A stretch of DNA of 64,000 nucleotides from Arthrobacter globiformis (GCF_030818015.1 NZ_JAUSZX010000001.1:620001-684000), one strand, 5' to 3'. Shown: positions 52,264 to 62,084, counted from the stretch's first letter. A program made the numbers and translations. The notes: a model not told the origin generated them from the sequence alone.

Positions 52264-52923
52264 TCAGTCCAGCTCACCCAGCCGCCACGCGTTGGCGGCG
52301 TGTTCCAGGTCCTCTGCGGTCTTGACGAGCAGGTGGGAGTTCCGTGTCAGCTTGCGCGCGTGGCTCTCGTTTGAATGTTCCGCGCCGTCCGCGAGCGTGG
52401 CCTGGCCCAGCGCCACCACGCGGCAGAACGCGGCGGACCGCTCCAGCGCTACGTCGAAGTCGCCGTCGAAGGCCCCGGACAGGATGGCGTCGGCCATGTT
52501 CTTCATTTCATCGGCGCCCGGTGGCTCGGCCGCGCCGGCCACCACGTTGGAGACCTGGGCGGTGTCCTTGCCCGCCTTGAAATAAACGGAGATGCGCTCG
52601 GGATCCTGCACCGTTGCCGCGCGGAGGGCATACAGCCGCCACAGCGCGCCGGGCAGCGAGCGAGCCGGGCTTTCGGCCCACATTTCCGCTATTGCCTCAA
52701 GGCCCTGCTCGTCGGCCAGTTTGACCAGCCGTTTGGTGATGACGGGATCATCGCTGTCCCGCCCGTGGCGCACCAGGGCCTGGGCGGCCAGGTGCGCAGC
52801 TTCCGAGACACGCGCCGGATCGGCGCCGCCTGCGAAAGGTTCGAAATCAATGGGCGCAAAAGGCTTCGGTTTGTGGTGCCGCTCCGCCCCGCCCGGGCCG
52901 CTGGTTCCTGCTTTCTGGCTCAT
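52264..52923 (-). CDS. Conserved hypothetical protein
   Basis: 219 residues, ATG start. It is soluble and largely helical, with no signal peptide. Recognisable stretches are KRLVKLADEQGLEAIAEMWAESPARSLPGALWRLYALR and the closing VKTAEDLEHAANAWRLGELD (read in parts). It looks like an actinobacterial conserved protein of unknown role. I do not recognise catalytic residues. It stands between the phosphate operons and tRNA-Lys. Confidence 0.7.
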   Translation of the reverse strand: MSQKAGTSGPGGAERHHKPKPFAPIDFEPFAGGADPARVSEAAHLAAQALVRHGRDSDDPVITKRLVKLADEQGLEAIAEMWAESPARSLPGALWRLYALRAATVQDPERISVYFKAGKDTAQVSNVVAGAAEPPGADEMKNMADAILSGAFDGDFDVALERSAAFCRVVALGQATLADGAEHSNESHARKLTRNSHLLVKTAEDLEHAANAWRLGELD

Positions 52924-53157
52924 GGTCCCACGCTACTCCTGCATGGAACCGGAATCGAGCGTCCCTTGCAGCGCCCGGCCCGTCCCACACCGGCAGCCGG
53001 AAACCCTGCTATCTCCCGCAAAGACACGTTCGACGACGGCGGCGGGGCGCCGTGCTGAAGTCACCACCGTCTGGGGTACAGTATTAAACGTCCAGAAATG
53101 GACGGGAACTGTTTCGCGTTTGCAGGCTGTTGAAGTCCGCATTCCAGCAGGCAGTTT

Positions 53158-53230
53158 GGGCCTTTAGCTCAGTTGGTAGAGCATCGGACTTTTAATCCGT
53201 GGGTCGTGGGTTCGATCCCCACAGGGCCCA
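53158..53230 (+). tRNA. tRNA-Lys (anticodon UUU)
   Basis: 73 nt folding as a canonical cloverleaf. The acceptor is GGGCCTT against AGGGCCC (T-G at the sixth pair), the D arm contains AGCTCAGTTGGTAGAGC, and the anticodon stem-loop has loop CTTTTAA with anticodon TTT at 53191-53193. The T arm contains GTTCGATCC. The discriminator is A and CCA is not encoded. A possible -10, TACAGT, lies at 53076-53081. Confidence 0.97.
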
Positions 53231-53253
53231 CTCTTTTAGCGAAGAGTGGAAAG

Positions 53254-53292
53254 TCCCCGGCTTCCTGGCAACAGGAAGCCGGGGAATTTTTA
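53254..53292 (+). terminator. Terminator after tRNA-Lys
   Basis: TCCCCGGCTTCCT pairs with AGGAAGCCGGGGA over 13 bp with a 6-nt loop, followed by ATTTTTATTT. It lies 24 bp after the tRNA and 11 bp from the convergent hemA stop, so it can serve both. Confidence 0.93.
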
Positions 53293-53302
53293 TTTGCGCC
53301 GG

Positions 53303-54745
53303 CTAGCTCGCTGCCGGCAGGGTGTCCTCCGGGGCCAGAAGGCCCTGACACTCCCGTGCCGGGCAGCCCAGCGGGATCTTTTCTGTTTCTACAGCCGGGC
53401 CGGTTTCCTTCCCGTTGGCCGCTTCGACGCCCGCCGTCACGTCCAGCCCGAACAGCGTTTCAAGGGCAGCGGTGTATTCGTCCGGCCGGCCGGCTGCCGC
53501 CAGCTCGCGCGCCCTCGAGGTGGGCACGTGCAGGAGTTGCCGCACCACCCGCCGCAGGGCGAATTCCACCGCTTCCGCGGTGGCCGTGCAGCCGTGCTGG
53601 TTCTTCACCCGGGCCACTTCACCCGCCAGTACCGACTGCATGTGTTCGCGCAGCGCCACGATCGCCGGATCAAGGAGCCGCACCTGCCGGTCCTCCTCGA
53701 AACGCAGGGCGGCTTGCCGGACCAGTTCACCGGCATGCCGGACGACGTCGGTTTGTTCACGCGGCGAAGCCAGCCTGACATGCTCCAGCGTGATGAGGTC
53801 AAGCCCGGGCAGTTCGCCCGCTTCCGGTTCGAAGTCCCGGCTGAGGGCGAGGTCGACGACGACGAGCGGAGCGCCAGCGCCCTTCCGAAAGGCGCGAAAG
53901 TCCTCTGAGCTGAGCCTGGGGCCGCGGCCGCTGCAGCCGATCACCACATCCGCTCCGCGGACGGCAGCGGGCAGATCCTCAGAGGTCAGGCCGGTGGCAC
54001 CCCGGGCTGACGCAAAGGCCTCGGCCCGTCCGGACCAGGAAAACACGGCCACCGCCGGGCACGCCCTTGCCGCCAGGAGGGCAAGGGTGGATCCGGCGTA
54101 GGCGCCGGTGCCGATGACCACCACGGACAGGCCGGACAGGTCCTGGCATCCCAGCTTTGAGAGGGCCAGGTCCAGGGCAACGGACACCATGGAGCGGCCG
54201 GCCTCACCCAGGGCCGTCAGCGATCCAACTTCGCGGGCGGCACGGGAGGCTGCCTGGAAGAGCCGGACCAGTGATCCGCTGGCCGCTCCGGCCTCCTGGG
54301 CCGAGGCAAGCGAGCGGCGCAGCTGCCCGACGATTTCCCGTTCGCCTACCACTGCCGAGTCAAGGCCGGCCCCCACCGAGAAGAGATGCTCGGTCATGGC
54401 CGTGCCGCTCAGGCAGTCCAGGGCCCGGCCAAGTTCCTCGCGGGAAATACCCGAGCATGCGCTGATGAGACCCAGCACGCGCCTCCTGGTGATGTCCGGA
54501 TCCGCGGCCGGGGTGACGTCGCAATAGACCTCGAACCGGTTGCACGTGGCAAGCACAACTGCTCCCGCGACGCCGTCCAGGTTCGCGATAACGTCCGAAG
54601 TGATGCGGACGGGTCCCGAACCGAGCCGGGCCAGGAACTCCAGGCCGGATCCCCGGCCTTCGGCACCGCCAACCGGTTCGGGACCCCCGTCTCCGCACCG
54701 GGGAACGGAACCCCGGTACGGTGTGCGGGCATGATGGGAAACCAC
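53303..54745 (-). CDS. hemA: Glutamyl-tRNA reductase
   Basis: 480 residues if GTG 54745 is the start. The frame stays open upstream but only antisense to lacI. The nucleophilic Cys lies in VVLATCNRFEVYCD. The NADPH-binding domain is LSVVVIGTGAYAGSTLALLAA, preceded by EREIVGQLRRSLASAQEAG. The C-terminal dimerisation helix region is ALRFEEDRQVRLLDPAIVALREHM (read in parts). It makes glutamate-1-semialdehyde from Glu-tRNA for haem synthesis. The catalytic Cys is near residue 68 rather than about 50, owing to an Arg/Gly-rich insertion near residues 8-30. No clear ribosome site was seen, so the start is provisional. Confidence 0.9.
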   Translation of the reverse strand: MVSHHARTPYRGSVPRCGDGGPEPVGGAEGRGSGLEFLARLGSGPVRITSDVIANLDGVAGAVVLATCNRFEVYCDVTPAADPDITRRRVLGLISACSGISREELGRALDCLSGTAMTEHLFSVGAGLDSAVVGEREIVGQLRRSLASAQEAGAASGSLVRLFQAASRAAREVGSLTALGEAGRSMVSVALDLALSKLGCQDLSGLSVVVIGTGAYAGSTLALLAARACPAVAVFSWSGRAEAFASARGATGLTSEDLPAAVRGADVVIGCSGRGPRLSSEDFRAFRKGAGAPLVVVDLALSRDFEPEAGELPGLDLITLEHVRLASPREQTDVVRHAGELVRQAALRFEEDRQVRLLDPAIVALREHMQSVLAGEVARVKNQHGCTATAEAVEFALRRVVRQLLHVPTSRARELAAAGRPDEYTAALETLFGLDVTAGVEAANGKETGPAVETEKIPLGCPARECQGLLAPEDTLPAAS

Positions 54746-54875
54746 AAGAGCAAACTGCCGTTCTGACGGGGGTAATCCCTCGATGGACCCCCCTGCACCG
54801 TGCAACAATTCGGCCCCCTTCCGCCGCAACGTTCCCCACCCTGTCCTGCCGCGCCCCTTGGTGGCCGCCCGGGGT

Positions 54876-54942
54876 GGTGGCCGCCGCTTAACGCTTAAGA
54901 GGTCACCGCTTCCGGACCGGTCCCGCCGGTGGCCGCCGCTTA
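54876..54942. repeat. 15-bp direct repeat in the hemA-lacI intergenic region
   Basis: GGTGGCCGCCGCTTA occurs at 54876-54890 and again at 54928-54942 in the same orientation. A shorter GGTGGCCGCC occurs near 54860. The 380-bp gap 54746-55126 otherwise holds the divergent promoters of hemA and lacI and no convincing gene. Confidence 0.6.
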
Positions 54943-55126
54943 TGGGGGACACCGCCGGTTGTCGCTGGGACCAGACGCCGTTGCCTGGCCCCAGAGCCAA
55001 GAGACCTTGCAGAAAGGGTGCGGGACCCACCTTGGGAAATTCTTGACGGGCGGGGCGGCCTGCATTCTGCAACGATGTACCGGAGAGAGATGTCCGAGGG
55101 GGGTGTCTGCCGCGAAAGGACCCTGC

Positions 55127-56134
55127 ATGGCCGTGACAATGAACGATGTTGCCCGTGCGGCCGGAGTTTCCCTGAAAACCGTGTCGAATGTGCTCAACAA
55201 CTATGAGTTCATCAGGCCGGCCACCCGGCAGAAGGTGCTGGACGCAGTCGCCGAGCTTGGCTATGAGGCCAACCTGACGGCGCGGAGCCTGCGTTCCGGA
55301 AAGTCCCGCATGCTGGGCCTGGTGGTGTCCGACCTCTCCGTGCCGTATTACGCGGAGCTCGCTTCCAAGCTCATGACGGTGGCAGCCGCCCGGGACTACC
55401 GCGTCCTGGTCGAGCAGTCTGCGGCGACCAGGGCCAACGAGCTCACAGCCCTGCAGGGATCCCTGAGCCAGCTGACGGACGGCCTCTTGTTCACGCCGCT
55501 GGTGCTCGACGCGGACGCGGTGGCCGCCGCCCGCCGCGGCACCAAACCCCTCGTGATGCTCGGAGAGCACATCGACGACCCGCGGTTCGACCTCGTCACC
55601 ATGAAGAATGTCGGCGCGGCCAGGGCCATGACGGCCCACCTGCTGGCGGGAGGCCGGCGTCGTATTGCAGTGATCGGTGCCTCTCCCGGGGACCGTGCCG
55701 GTTCGCCTGGACTTCGGCTGGCCGGATACCGGGAGGCGTTGGCCGACGCGGGGGTGGACTTTGATCCGGCCCTTATTGTTCCGTCGGAGTGGCGCCGTGA
55801 CGGTGGTTCGTCGGCGGTGGCCAGGCTCCTCGACAGCGGCCAGCCGTTCGACGCCGTCTTTGGACTGAACGACGTCCTGGCTTTGGGCGCGATGCACGAA
55901 CTGCTGCTCCGCGGGGTCAGGGTGCCCGAAGACGCAGCCGTGGCCGGGTTCGACGACATCGATGAAGCGCGGTTCTCGTCCCCGTCGCTGACCACTGTTG
56001 CACCCGGCATGAACGAGATCGCCGAGCGGTCCGTGCAGCTGCTGATCGACCGGATCGAGGGGGCCGAGAAGGCCGCCGAAGGCACGCATGTGGAAGCACA
56101 ATTTGAACTGCGGATCCGTGCCTCCGCACCGTAA
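55127..56134 (+). CDS. LacI-family transcriptional regulator
   Basis: 335 residues from ATG 55127 (GAAAGGA upstream). The N-terminal helix-turn-helix is TMNDVARAAGVSLKTVSNVLNN, with the hinge helix EANLTARSLRSGKSRMLGLVV. A periplasmic-binding-protein-like sensor domain follows (FGLNDVLALGAMHELLLRGVRVPEDAAVAGFDDI read in parts). The ligand is unknown. An isochorismatase-like hydrolase follows 82 bp later and may be in the same transcript. Confidence 0.93.
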   Translation: MAVTMNDVARAAGVSLKTVSNVLNNYEFIRPATRQKVLDAVAELGYEANLTARSLRSGKSRMLGLVVSDLSVPYYAELASKLMTVAAARDYRVLVEQSAATRANELTALQGSLSQLTDGLLFTPLVLDADAVAAARRGTKPLVMLGEHIDDPRFDLVTMKNVGAARAMTAHLLAGGRRRIAVIGASPGDRAGSPGLRLAGYREALADAGVDFDPALIVPSEWRRDGGSSAVARLLDSGQPFDAVFGLNDVLALGAMHELLLRGVRVPEDAAVAGFDDIDEARFSSPSLTTVAPGMNEIAERSVQLLIDRIEGAEKAAEGTHVEAQFELRIRASAP

Positions 56135-56216
56135 ATTTGCAGCCCGGGTTTCGCAGGGTCCCCGAACGGGTACGTCACCGTCACCGGCACCGGCACAGTG
56201 AACGAAAGGTGCACCC

Positions 56217-56774
56217 ATGATTGCCCTGCTCATCATCGACATGCAAAACGCCTACTTCGAGGCGCCGGAACTGGCAGCCCAGCAGGAGCGGCTGGTCAGC
56301 GCCTGCAACACGCTCCTTGAGGGCTTCACGTCCAGTGGGTACAAGGCGCTGCTGGTTGGCACCGAGCACGAGCGGGATAAATCCACATGGACGCTGAACA
56401 TGCTCGACGACGACCAGGGCTTCATTTTCCGGGGCAGCAAACAGGCGGAGGCTGTGCCAGGCCTCGTCACCGACGGCCTGCCACAGCTAAGCAAGACGCG
56501 GGACAGCGCCTTCGTGGGCACCAACCTGCTGTCCCGGCTGCGGAACTGGGGCGCCGATGAAGTGGTGCTGGCGGGCGTCTCCACGCACAACTGCATTGCC
56601 CAGACCGGAGCGGACGCCTTCGCCCACAACATCCGCGTCACGTACGCGGAGGACGCCATGGCGTCGGAGGACAGCCAGGACGCAGCGGACATGCTGCGCA
56701 TCCTGTCCACCACCTACCGCCAGCCTGTCCAGTCGAGCAATGAGATCCTCGCCCGGCTCAGCGGAGGCCGTTGA
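56217..56774 (+). CDS. Isochorismatase-family cysteine hydrolase
   Basis: 185 residues, ATG start with AAAGG. The D-K-C triad is visible: Asp8 in LLIIDMQNAYF, Lys93 in LSKTRDSAF and Cys126 in GVSTHNCIAQTG. The cis-peptide-type GVSTHN segment precedes the Cys. This family includes nicotinamidase, N-carbamoyl-amino-acid and biuret/ureidoacrylate hydrolases. Its position directly before the urease operon makes hydrolysis of an N-carbamoyl or amide compound plausible, but specificity is not readable. Confidence 0.88.
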   Translation: MIALLIIDMQNAYFEAPELAAQQERLVSACNTLLEGFTSSGYKALLVGTEHERDKSTWTLNMLDDDQGFIFRGSKQAEAVPGLVTDGLPQLSKTRDSAFVGTNLLSRLRNWGADEVVLAGVSTHNCIAQTGADAFAHNIRVTYAEDAMASEDSQDAADMLRILSTTYRQPVQSSNEILARLSGGR

Positions 56775-56802
56775 AAGGCGCGGCCGCTGGGGGGCGGACC
56801 TG

Positions 56803-56826
56803 ACATTTCTGAAATGTGGCGGAAAC
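56803..56826. promoter_or_regulatory. Inverted repeat and GlnR-like half sites before ureA
   Basis: ACATTTC-T-GAAATGT is a perfect 7-bp inverted repeat at 56803-56817. GAAAT (56811) is followed after six bases by GAAAC (56822), the spacing of GlnR half sites. A -10-like TAGTCT follows near 56837. Nitrogen control of the urease operon is expected, but assignment to GlnR is inference. Confidence 0.4.
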
Positions 56827-56881
56827 GAACGCGGTTTAGTCTGGGTCCCACGCCGACCCGCTGGCCATTGAAGGGATCCTC

Positions 56882-57184
56882 ATGCATCTGCTGCCCCGTG
56901 AGCAGGAAAAGCTCATGATCGTGGTCGCCGCCGACCTCGCCCGCAGGCGGCAGAGGCGCGGACTCAAACTTAACTACCCCGAAGCCGTGGCTATCATCAG
57001 CTATGAACTCATCGAGGGTGCGCGGGATGGCCGCACCGTGGCTGAACTCATGAGCTACGGCACCACGCTGCTCAGCCGCGACGACGTCATGGAGGGCGTG
57101 CCGGAGATGATCCACGACGTCCAGATCGAAGCCACCTTCCCTGACGGCACCAAGCTCGTCACCGTCCACAACCCCATCCGATAG
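56882..57184 (+). CDS. ureA: Urease subunit gamma UreA
   Basis: 100 residues, ATG start. The family sequence runs [40 protein letters not shown] (read in parts) to [32 protein letters not shown]. It is the smallest structural urease subunit and first gene of ureABCEFGD. ureB starts 8 bp downstream. Confidence 0.97.
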   Translation: MHLLPREQEKLMIVVAADLARRRQRRGLKLNYPEAVAIISYELIEGARDGRTVAELMSYGTTLLSRDDVMEGVPEMIHDVQIEATFPDGTKLVTVHNPIR

Positions 57185-57192
57185 GGGGCGCC

Positions 57193-57570
57193 ATGATTCC
57201 CGGAGAGTACGTCCTGCGTCCTGAACCGCTGGTCATCAACGCGGGCCGGGAGGCGATCGACGTTGTCGTCCATAACACCGGTGACCGGCCCGTGCAGGTG
57301 GGCTCGCACTACCACTTCGCTGAGGCGAACCCGGCGCTGGAATTCGACCGGGGCGCCGCCTATGGGCGGCGCCTGGACATCCCCGCCGGCACCGCCGCGC
57401 GGTTCGAACCGGGCGACGGGAAGACTGTCCGGCTGATTCGGCTGGCCGGCAGCCGGGAGGTTTACGGCCTGAGCAACGCGGTGAACGGCAGCCTCGGCGC
57501 TGACCGGGACACCACTGACCGGGACGCCACTGACCAGGACGGCGTTGACCGGGAAGGCGGACACCAATGA
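57193..57570 (+). CDS. ureB: Urease subunit beta UreB
   Basis: 125 residues. The conserved part is [49 protein letters not shown] (read in parts), then [16 protein letters not shown] and the closing [16 protein letters not shown]. After about residue 102 the usual end is extended by four pentapeptide repeats rich in Thr, Asp and Arg. The stop overlaps the ureC start by ATGA. Confidence 0.96.
   Translation: MIPGEYVLRPEPLVINAGREAIDVVVHNTGDRPVQVGSHYHFAEANPALEFDRGAAYGRRLDIPAGTAARFEPGDGKTVRLIRLAGSREVYGLSNAVNGSLGADRDTTDRDATDQDGVDREGGHQ
57499..57558 (+). repeat. In-frame 15-bp tandem repeat at the 3' end of ureB
   Basis: Four consecutive 15-bp units start at 57499, 57514, 57529 and 57544 (consensus ACTGACCGGGACGCC). 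They encode [15 protein letters not shown] and VDREG. They extend the UreB C-terminus beyond the conserved domain. Confidence 0.85.
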
Positions 57571-59327
57571 GTTTCGAATTGTCCCGCAGACAGTATGCGG
57601 ACCTTTACGGCCCGACGACGGGCGATGCCATCCGTTTGGCGGACACCGACCTGTTCCTTGAGATTGAGAAGGACCTCACGAACTACGGCGAGGAAGTGGT
57701 GTTCGGCGGCGGCAAGGTCATCCGGGACGGCATGGGCCAGAACGGCCAGGCCACCCGGGACGGGGACGTCCAGGGGGGAGCCGTGCCGGACAGTGTCATC
57801 ACCAATGTGGTGGTGCTGGACCACACCGGGATCTACAAGGCTGACGTCGCACTGAGGGACGGCCACATCTTCCGGATCGGCAAGGCCGGAAACCCGCAGA
57901 TTGCCGATGGCGTGGACATTGTCATCGGCGCGAGTACAGAGATTATCGCGGGCGAACGCAAGATCCTCACCGCCGGGGGAGTGGATACACACATCCACTT
58001 CATCTCCGCGGACCAGGCCGCCACGGCCCTCTGCAGCGGCGTGACCACCATGGTGGGCGGCGGTACGGGACCGGCCGAAGGCACGAAGGCCACCACCGTC
58101 ACTCCCGGAAAATGGCACATTCAGCGCATGCTGCAGGCCGCGGAAGGGCTTCCCGTCAACATCGGGCTGCTCGGCAAGGGCCACGCTTCCACCGTCGAGC
58201 CGCTGGCCGAGCAGATCCGTGCTGGCGCGGTGGGCCTCAAGGTCCACGAGGACTGGGGTTCCACCACGTCCTCGATCGACACCTCGCTGAAGGTGGCGGA
58301 CGAGTATGACGTGCAGGTGGCCATCCACACGGACACGCTGAATGAATGCGGCTTCGTGGAGGACACCATCCGGGCCATCGGCGGGCGCGTCATCCACACG
58401 TTTCACACCGAAGGCGCCGGGGGCGGCCACGCGCCGGACATCATCAAAATCGCCGGCCGGCCAAACGTGCTTCCCGCCTCCACTAACCCCACGCTGCCCT
58501 ACACCCGTAACACCATCGAAGAGCACCTGGACATGCTCATGGTGTGCCACCACCTCAACCCGGACATTCCCGAGGACGTGGCGTTCGCCGATTCCCGTAT
58601 CCGCGCGGAGACCATCGCGGCCGAGGACGTCCTGCAGGACCTCGGCATCTTCGCCATCACGTCGTCGGACTCGCAGGCCATGGGGCGCGTGGGTGAGGTG
58701 ATCACCCGCACCTGGCAGGTGGCGGACAAGATGAAGAAGCAGCGCGGCGTCCTGAAGGACCCCGACGGCGGGGCGCACGGTTCCGCTGCCGGTCTGGGCG
58801 CGGAGAGCGACAACTTCCGCCTCAAGCGGTACGTGGCGAAGTACACCATCAACCCGGCCATCGCGCAGGGGATGGCGGACTCCGTCGGCTCAGTGGAGGA
58901 AGGCAAGTTCGCAGACCTGGTGCTCTGGGATCCCGCGTTCTTCGGTGTGAAGCCCGAGCTGGTCCTCAAGGGCGGCCAGATCGCCTACGCCCTGATGGGC
59001 GACGCCAACGCGTCCATCCCCACACCGCAGCCGCGCACCATGCGCCCCATGTTCGCCACATTCGGCAAGGCCCTGCAGCAGTCCTCCATCACCTTCCTGT
59101 CCCAGGCCGCGATTGACGCCGGCGTGCCGGACGAACTTGGCCTGGAGAAGGTCATCCGGCCTGTCTCGGGTGTCCGGACCCTGACCAAGGCGGACCTGAA
59201 GTACAACGACGCCACGCCTGACATCCAGGTGGACCCGCAAACGTACGCGGTGACTGTGGATGGCGAAGAGATCACCTGCGAACCCTCGGACATTTTGCCC
59301 ATGGCGCAGCGCTACTTCCTCTTCTAG
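57567..59327 (+). CDS. ureC: Urease subunit alpha UreC
   Basis: 586 residues. The nickel centre is visible: HIHF in [12 protein letters not shown], the carbamylated Lys in [12 protein letters not shown] (Lys about 225), [25 protein letters not shown], and the mobile-flap Cys/His in [23 protein letters not shown] (read in parts). It hydrolyses urea to ammonia and carbamate in the cytosol. It is coupled to ureB by overlap and followed by ureE 9 bp later. Confidence 0.98.
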   Translation: MSFELSRRQYADLYGPTTGDAIRLADTDLFLEIEKDLTNYGEEVVFGGGKVIRDGMGQNGQATRDGDVQGGAVPDSVITNVVVLDHTGIYKADVALRDGHIFRIGKAGNPQIADGVDIVIGASTEIIAGERKILTAGGVDTHIHFISADQAATALCSGVTTMVGGGTGPAEGTKATTVTPGKWHIQRMLQAAEGLPVNIGLLGKGHASTVEPLAEQIRAGAVGLKVHEDWGSTTSSIDTSLKVADEYDVQVAIHTDTLNECGFVEDTIRAIGGRVIHTFHTEGAGGGHAPDIIKIAGRPNVLPASTNPTLPYTRNTIEEHLDMLMVCHHLNPDIPEDVAFADSRIRAETIAAEDVLQDLGIFAITSSDSQAMGRVGEVITRTWQVADKMKKQRGVLKDPDGGAHGSAAGLGAESDNFRLKRYVAKYTINPAIAQGMADSVGSVEEGKFADLVLWDPAFFGVKPELVLKGGQIAYALMGDANASIPTPQPRTMRPMFATFGKALQQSSITFLSQAAIDAGVPDELGLEKVIRPVSGVRTLTKADLKYNDATPDIQVDPQTYAVTVDGEEITCEPSDILPMAQRYFLF

Positions 59328-59336
59328 GAGACTCAG

Positions 59337-59813
59337 ATGATCATCGAGAAAGTCCTCGGCAACCTGCACGAGCAACCCGCGGAGTCTTACATCGGCGTGC
59401 ACCGGGAGAAGGTGGTGCTGCCCAGCGCCCAGCTGGTCAAGCGCATCCAGCGCGTCACCACAGACCACGGCAACGAAATCGGCATCCGGCTTCCAGCGGG
59501 ATCGGCCGACCTCCGGGACGGCGACGTGCTGCACCTGGCCGAAACCAACATGATCGTGGTTTCCGTGTTGCCCACCGACGTCCTGGTGATCGCCCCACGG
59601 GCCATCCACGAGATGGGCACTGTGGCGCATTCCCTCGGCAACCGGCACCTGCAGGCGCAGTTCTTCGACGAAGCTTCCGAGTACGGTGCCGAAGTCATGG
59701 TGTGCCAGTACGACCACACCGTCGAGGACTACCTCAAACACGTCGGAGTGCCCTACGACCGCCAGCAGCGCGTCATGCCAGTGCCTTTCCGCCATGCTGA
59801 ACACAGTCACTAG
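59337..59813 (+). CDS. ureE: Urease accessory protein UreE
   Basis: 158 residues. The N-terminal peptide-binding domain has RITTDHGNEIGIRLP-like spacing (RVTTDHGNEIGIRLPAG). The C-terminal metal-binding domain is AHSLGNRHLQAQFFD (nickel His) and DHTVEDYLKHVGVPYD. The tail RHAEHSH is short but His-containing. UreE delivers nickel to the UreG/UreF/UreD complex. Its end overlaps ureF by 20 bp. Confidence 0.95.
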   Translation: MIIEKVLGNLHEQPAESYIGVHREKVVLPSAQLVKRIQRVTTDHGNEIGIRLPAGSADLRDGDVLHLAETNMIVVSVLPTDVLVIAPRAIHEMGTVAHSLGNRHLQAQFFDEASEYGAEVMVCQYDHTVEDYLKHVGVPYDRQQRVMPVPFRHAEHSH

Positions 59814-60474
59814 CTACCAGCTCGCGCTTCGGCAGCTGACCGATTCCGCGCTCCCTACAGGGGCTTTTGCGCACTCCCTTGGCTTCGAGACCTACATCGA
59901 CCGCGGGTTGGTCCATGACGAGGAGTCCTTTGGGTTGTGGCTGGGGGCGTTCCTTTCGCAGCAGCTGACTTATTCGGATGCACTCGCCATGCGGTTCCTG
60001 TATGACGGCGCTCCTGTGGCTGAGCTGGATGGGCTGCTGACCGCGCAGCTCTTGCCGCGGCAGGTGCGGGAGGCCAGCATCAAGATGGGGAACCGGCTGC
60101 TCGAAATCGGCACCGAAGTGTTTCCCTCGGCCGAGCTGTCGGAGTACCGGGCGCTGGTGAGCGGGGGCCGGGCTGCCGGCCATCAGCCGCTGGCGTTCGC
60201 CGTCGTCGCCCGTTCACTTGGGGTTCCATCGGCTGAGGCGCTCGCCGCGTACCTTTTCGCCACGGTCACGTCCCTGACGCAGAACGCCGTCCGCGCCATC
60301 CCGCTCGGGCAGACCGCCGGACAGCGCGTGCTGCGGAACGCTCACGACGCCGTTGCTGCCGCCGTCGAGCGGACCGCCCGCCTGGCGCCGGACGACTTCG
60401 GGGCGGTCAGCCCAGGACTGGAGATTTCACAGATGAGGCATGAGCGCCAGCGTGCCCGCATGTTCATGAGCTAG
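59794..60474 (+). CDS. ureF: Urease accessory protein UreF
   Basis: 226 residues from ATG 59794, inside the end of ureE. The family motif is ALRQLTDSALPTGAFAHSLGFETYIDRGLV (read in parts), with the closing LEISQMRHERQRARMFMS. UreF gates GTP hydrolysis by UreG in the nickel-insertion complex. It is followed by ureG 12 bp later with an AGGAGG site. Confidence 0.96.
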   Translation: MLNTVTSYQLALRQLTDSALPTGAFAHSLGFETYIDRGLVHDEESFGLWLGAFLSQQLTYSDALAMRFLYDGAPVAELDGLLTAQLLPRQVREASIKMGNRLLEIGTEVFPSAELSEYRALVSGGRAAGHQPLAFAVVARSLGVPSAEALAAYLFATVTSLTQNAVRAIPLGQTAGQRVLRNAHDAVAAAVERTARLAPDDFGAVSPGLEISQMRHERQRARMFMS

Positions 60475-60486
60475 CAGGAGGACAAC

Positions 60487-61104
60487 ATGACTGAACCAAT
60501 CAAGATCGGCATCGGCGGCCCCGTCGGCGCCGGAAAGACCCAGCTGGTGGAACGGCTCACGCGCCACATGAGCGCGGAAATTTCCATGGCCGCCATCACT
60601 AACGACATCTACACGATCGAGGACGCCAAGATCCTCGCCGCCAACGGCATCCTGCCCGAGGACCGCATCATCGGCGTCGAAACCGGCGGCTGCCCCCACA
60701 CCGCCATCCGCGAAGACACGTCGATGAACACGGCCGCCATCGAGGAGCTCAAACAGCGGCACCCGGATCTGGAGGTGATATTCGTGGAGTCCGGCGGCGA
60801 CAATCTCTCCGCCACTTTCAGCCCCGAGCTGGTGGACTTCTCGGTCTACATCATCGACGTCGCGCAGGGTGAGAAAATCCCGCGGAAGGCCGGCCAGGGC
60901 ATGATCAAGTCCGACCTCTTCATCATCAACAAGACAGACCTCGCCCCGCACGTCGGCGCCGACCTCGCCGTCATGGAACGGGACTCGCGCGAGTTCAGGG
61001 GCGCCAAGCCGTTCTGCTTCACCAATCTCAAGACGGACGAAGGCCTCGAGCACGTCATCGAATGGATCCGGCGCGATGTCCTGATGCTCGACCTGGCCCA
61101 ATGA
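60487..61104 (+). CDS. ureG: Urease accessory GTPase UreG
   Basis: 205 residues, ATG after AGGAGGAC. The P-loop is [17 protein letters not shown] (about 8-24). The nickel-binding invariant CPH appears in [17 protein letters not shown], and the G4 motif is [16 protein letters not shown]. It provides GTP-driven nickel delivery to UreC. It overlaps ureD by ATGA. Confidence 0.97.
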   Translation: MTEPIKIGIGGPVGAGKTQLVERLTRHMSAEISMAAITNDIYTIEDAKILAANGILPEDRIIGVETGGCPHTAIREDTSMNTAAIEELKQRHPDLEVIFVESGGDNLSATFSPELVDFSVYIIDVAQGEKIPRKAGQGMIKSDLFIINKTDLAPHVGADLAVMERDSREFRGAKPFCFTNLKTDEGLEHVIEWIRRDVLMLDLAQ

Positions 61105-62084
61105 GCACGAGGGCGGCAACTCAGGTGGTCACCTCATCGGCGGCCGGGCTGGGTCCGGCGGCTTCGCCGGATTTGGGGCCGTGCCCGCTTCGCGGTGCCC
61201 ACCACGCCGCGGCCCCAAAATCCGGCCTCGCCGCCTCAGCGCTTAAGTCGCCAATGGGGGAGCTTGAGCTGCAAGTCGCCGTGCGTGCTGGGAAGTCCTT
61301 TACGTCGCACCAGTACCATCGGGGCGCCTTGCGGGTTTTGCGGCCGCACTATCTTGATGACAGCGGGCAGGTTTGCTACGTCGTCGTGAATCCTGGCGGG
61401 GCTTATTTGGGGGCCGACCTTTACGTTCTGGACGTGGAGGTGGGTGACGGGGCCGACCTGCTGCTTACCACGCAGTCGGCGACGAAGATCTACCGGACCC
61501 CAGGATCATTTGCCGAGCAGCGTATGAGCGTCCGGCTGGGGGAGGGCTCGCGGCTGGAGCTGGCGCCTGATCAGGTCATCGCCTACCGGGAGGCCAGCTA
61601 CCGGCAGAACACCCACATCACGGTACGGCCGACGTCGAGCCTGGTGATGGCGGAGGTGATCACGCCGGGGTGGTCTCCGGACGGAGCCTCCTTCCGGTAC
61701 GAGGAGCTGCGGCTCCGCAACGAGATCCGCGTGGAGACGGGCGGGGACACGCGGCTGCTCGCCCTGGACAACCTGCTGGTCCGGCCGCCGCTCGACGACG
61801 TCACCGGCACCGGCTTCATGGAGGGCTACAGCCACATGGGTTCGCTGGTGGTGGTGGACGCCCGCGTGGACCAGGCGCTCGCCGACGAACTGCACCGGCT
61901 GGCCGAAAAGTTCGACGCCTACACAGGGGTCTCGCTCAGTGCCACAATGGACGGCATCACGGCCCTGGTGCTCCGGTCCCTGTCCAACAGCACCGAAAAA
62001 CTCAATACGCTACTGGGTGGCTGCAGCGGCCTTCTCCGTCAACGCTGGTTTGGCCAGGCGCCCCTGAACCTCAGGAAGTACTGA
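61101..62084 (+). CDS. ureD: Urease accessory protein UreD
   Basis: 327 residues from ATG 61101. UreD homology begins only near residue 52 ([35 protein letters not shown], read in parts). It continues with [38 protein letters not shown] and ends [14 protein letters not shown]. The first 51 residues are low complexity and coincide with a long inverted repeat, so ATG 61254 is a credible alternative start. UreD scaffolds nickel insertion. The stop overlaps the start of the nickel permease. Confidence 0.93.
   Translation: MSTRAATQVVTSSAAGLGPAASPDLGPCPLRGAHHAAAPKSGLAASALKSPMGELELQVAVRAGKSFTSHQYHRGALRVLRPHYLDDSGQVCYVVVNPGGAYLGADLYVLDVEVGDGADLLLTTQSATKIYRTPGSFAEQRMSVRLGEGSRLELAPDQVIAYREASYRQNTHITVRPTSSLVMAEVITPGWSPDGASFRYEELRLRNEIRVETGGDTRLLALDNLLVRPPLDDVTGTGFMEGYSHMGSLVVVDARVDQALADELHRLAEKFDAYTGVSLSATMDGITALVLRSLSNSTEKLNTLLGGCSGLLRQRWFGQAPLNLRKY
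61157..61235 (+). repeat. Long inverted repeat in the 5' end of ureD
   Basis: GCCGGATTTGGGGCCG (61166-61181) pairs with CGGCCCCAAAATCCGGC (61210-61226) with one bulged A. Outer GGCGG (61157-61161) pairs with CCGCC (61231-61235). The whole forms a stable hairpin either between ureG and ureD or inside the ureD N-terminal extension. Confidence 0.8.

Noticed and set aside
54746..56242. Upstream in-frame extension of hemA by about 500 codons
   Set aside because: It runs antisense through the LacI gene, whose family motifs are clear. The extension has no homology and is an open-frame artefact of GC bias.
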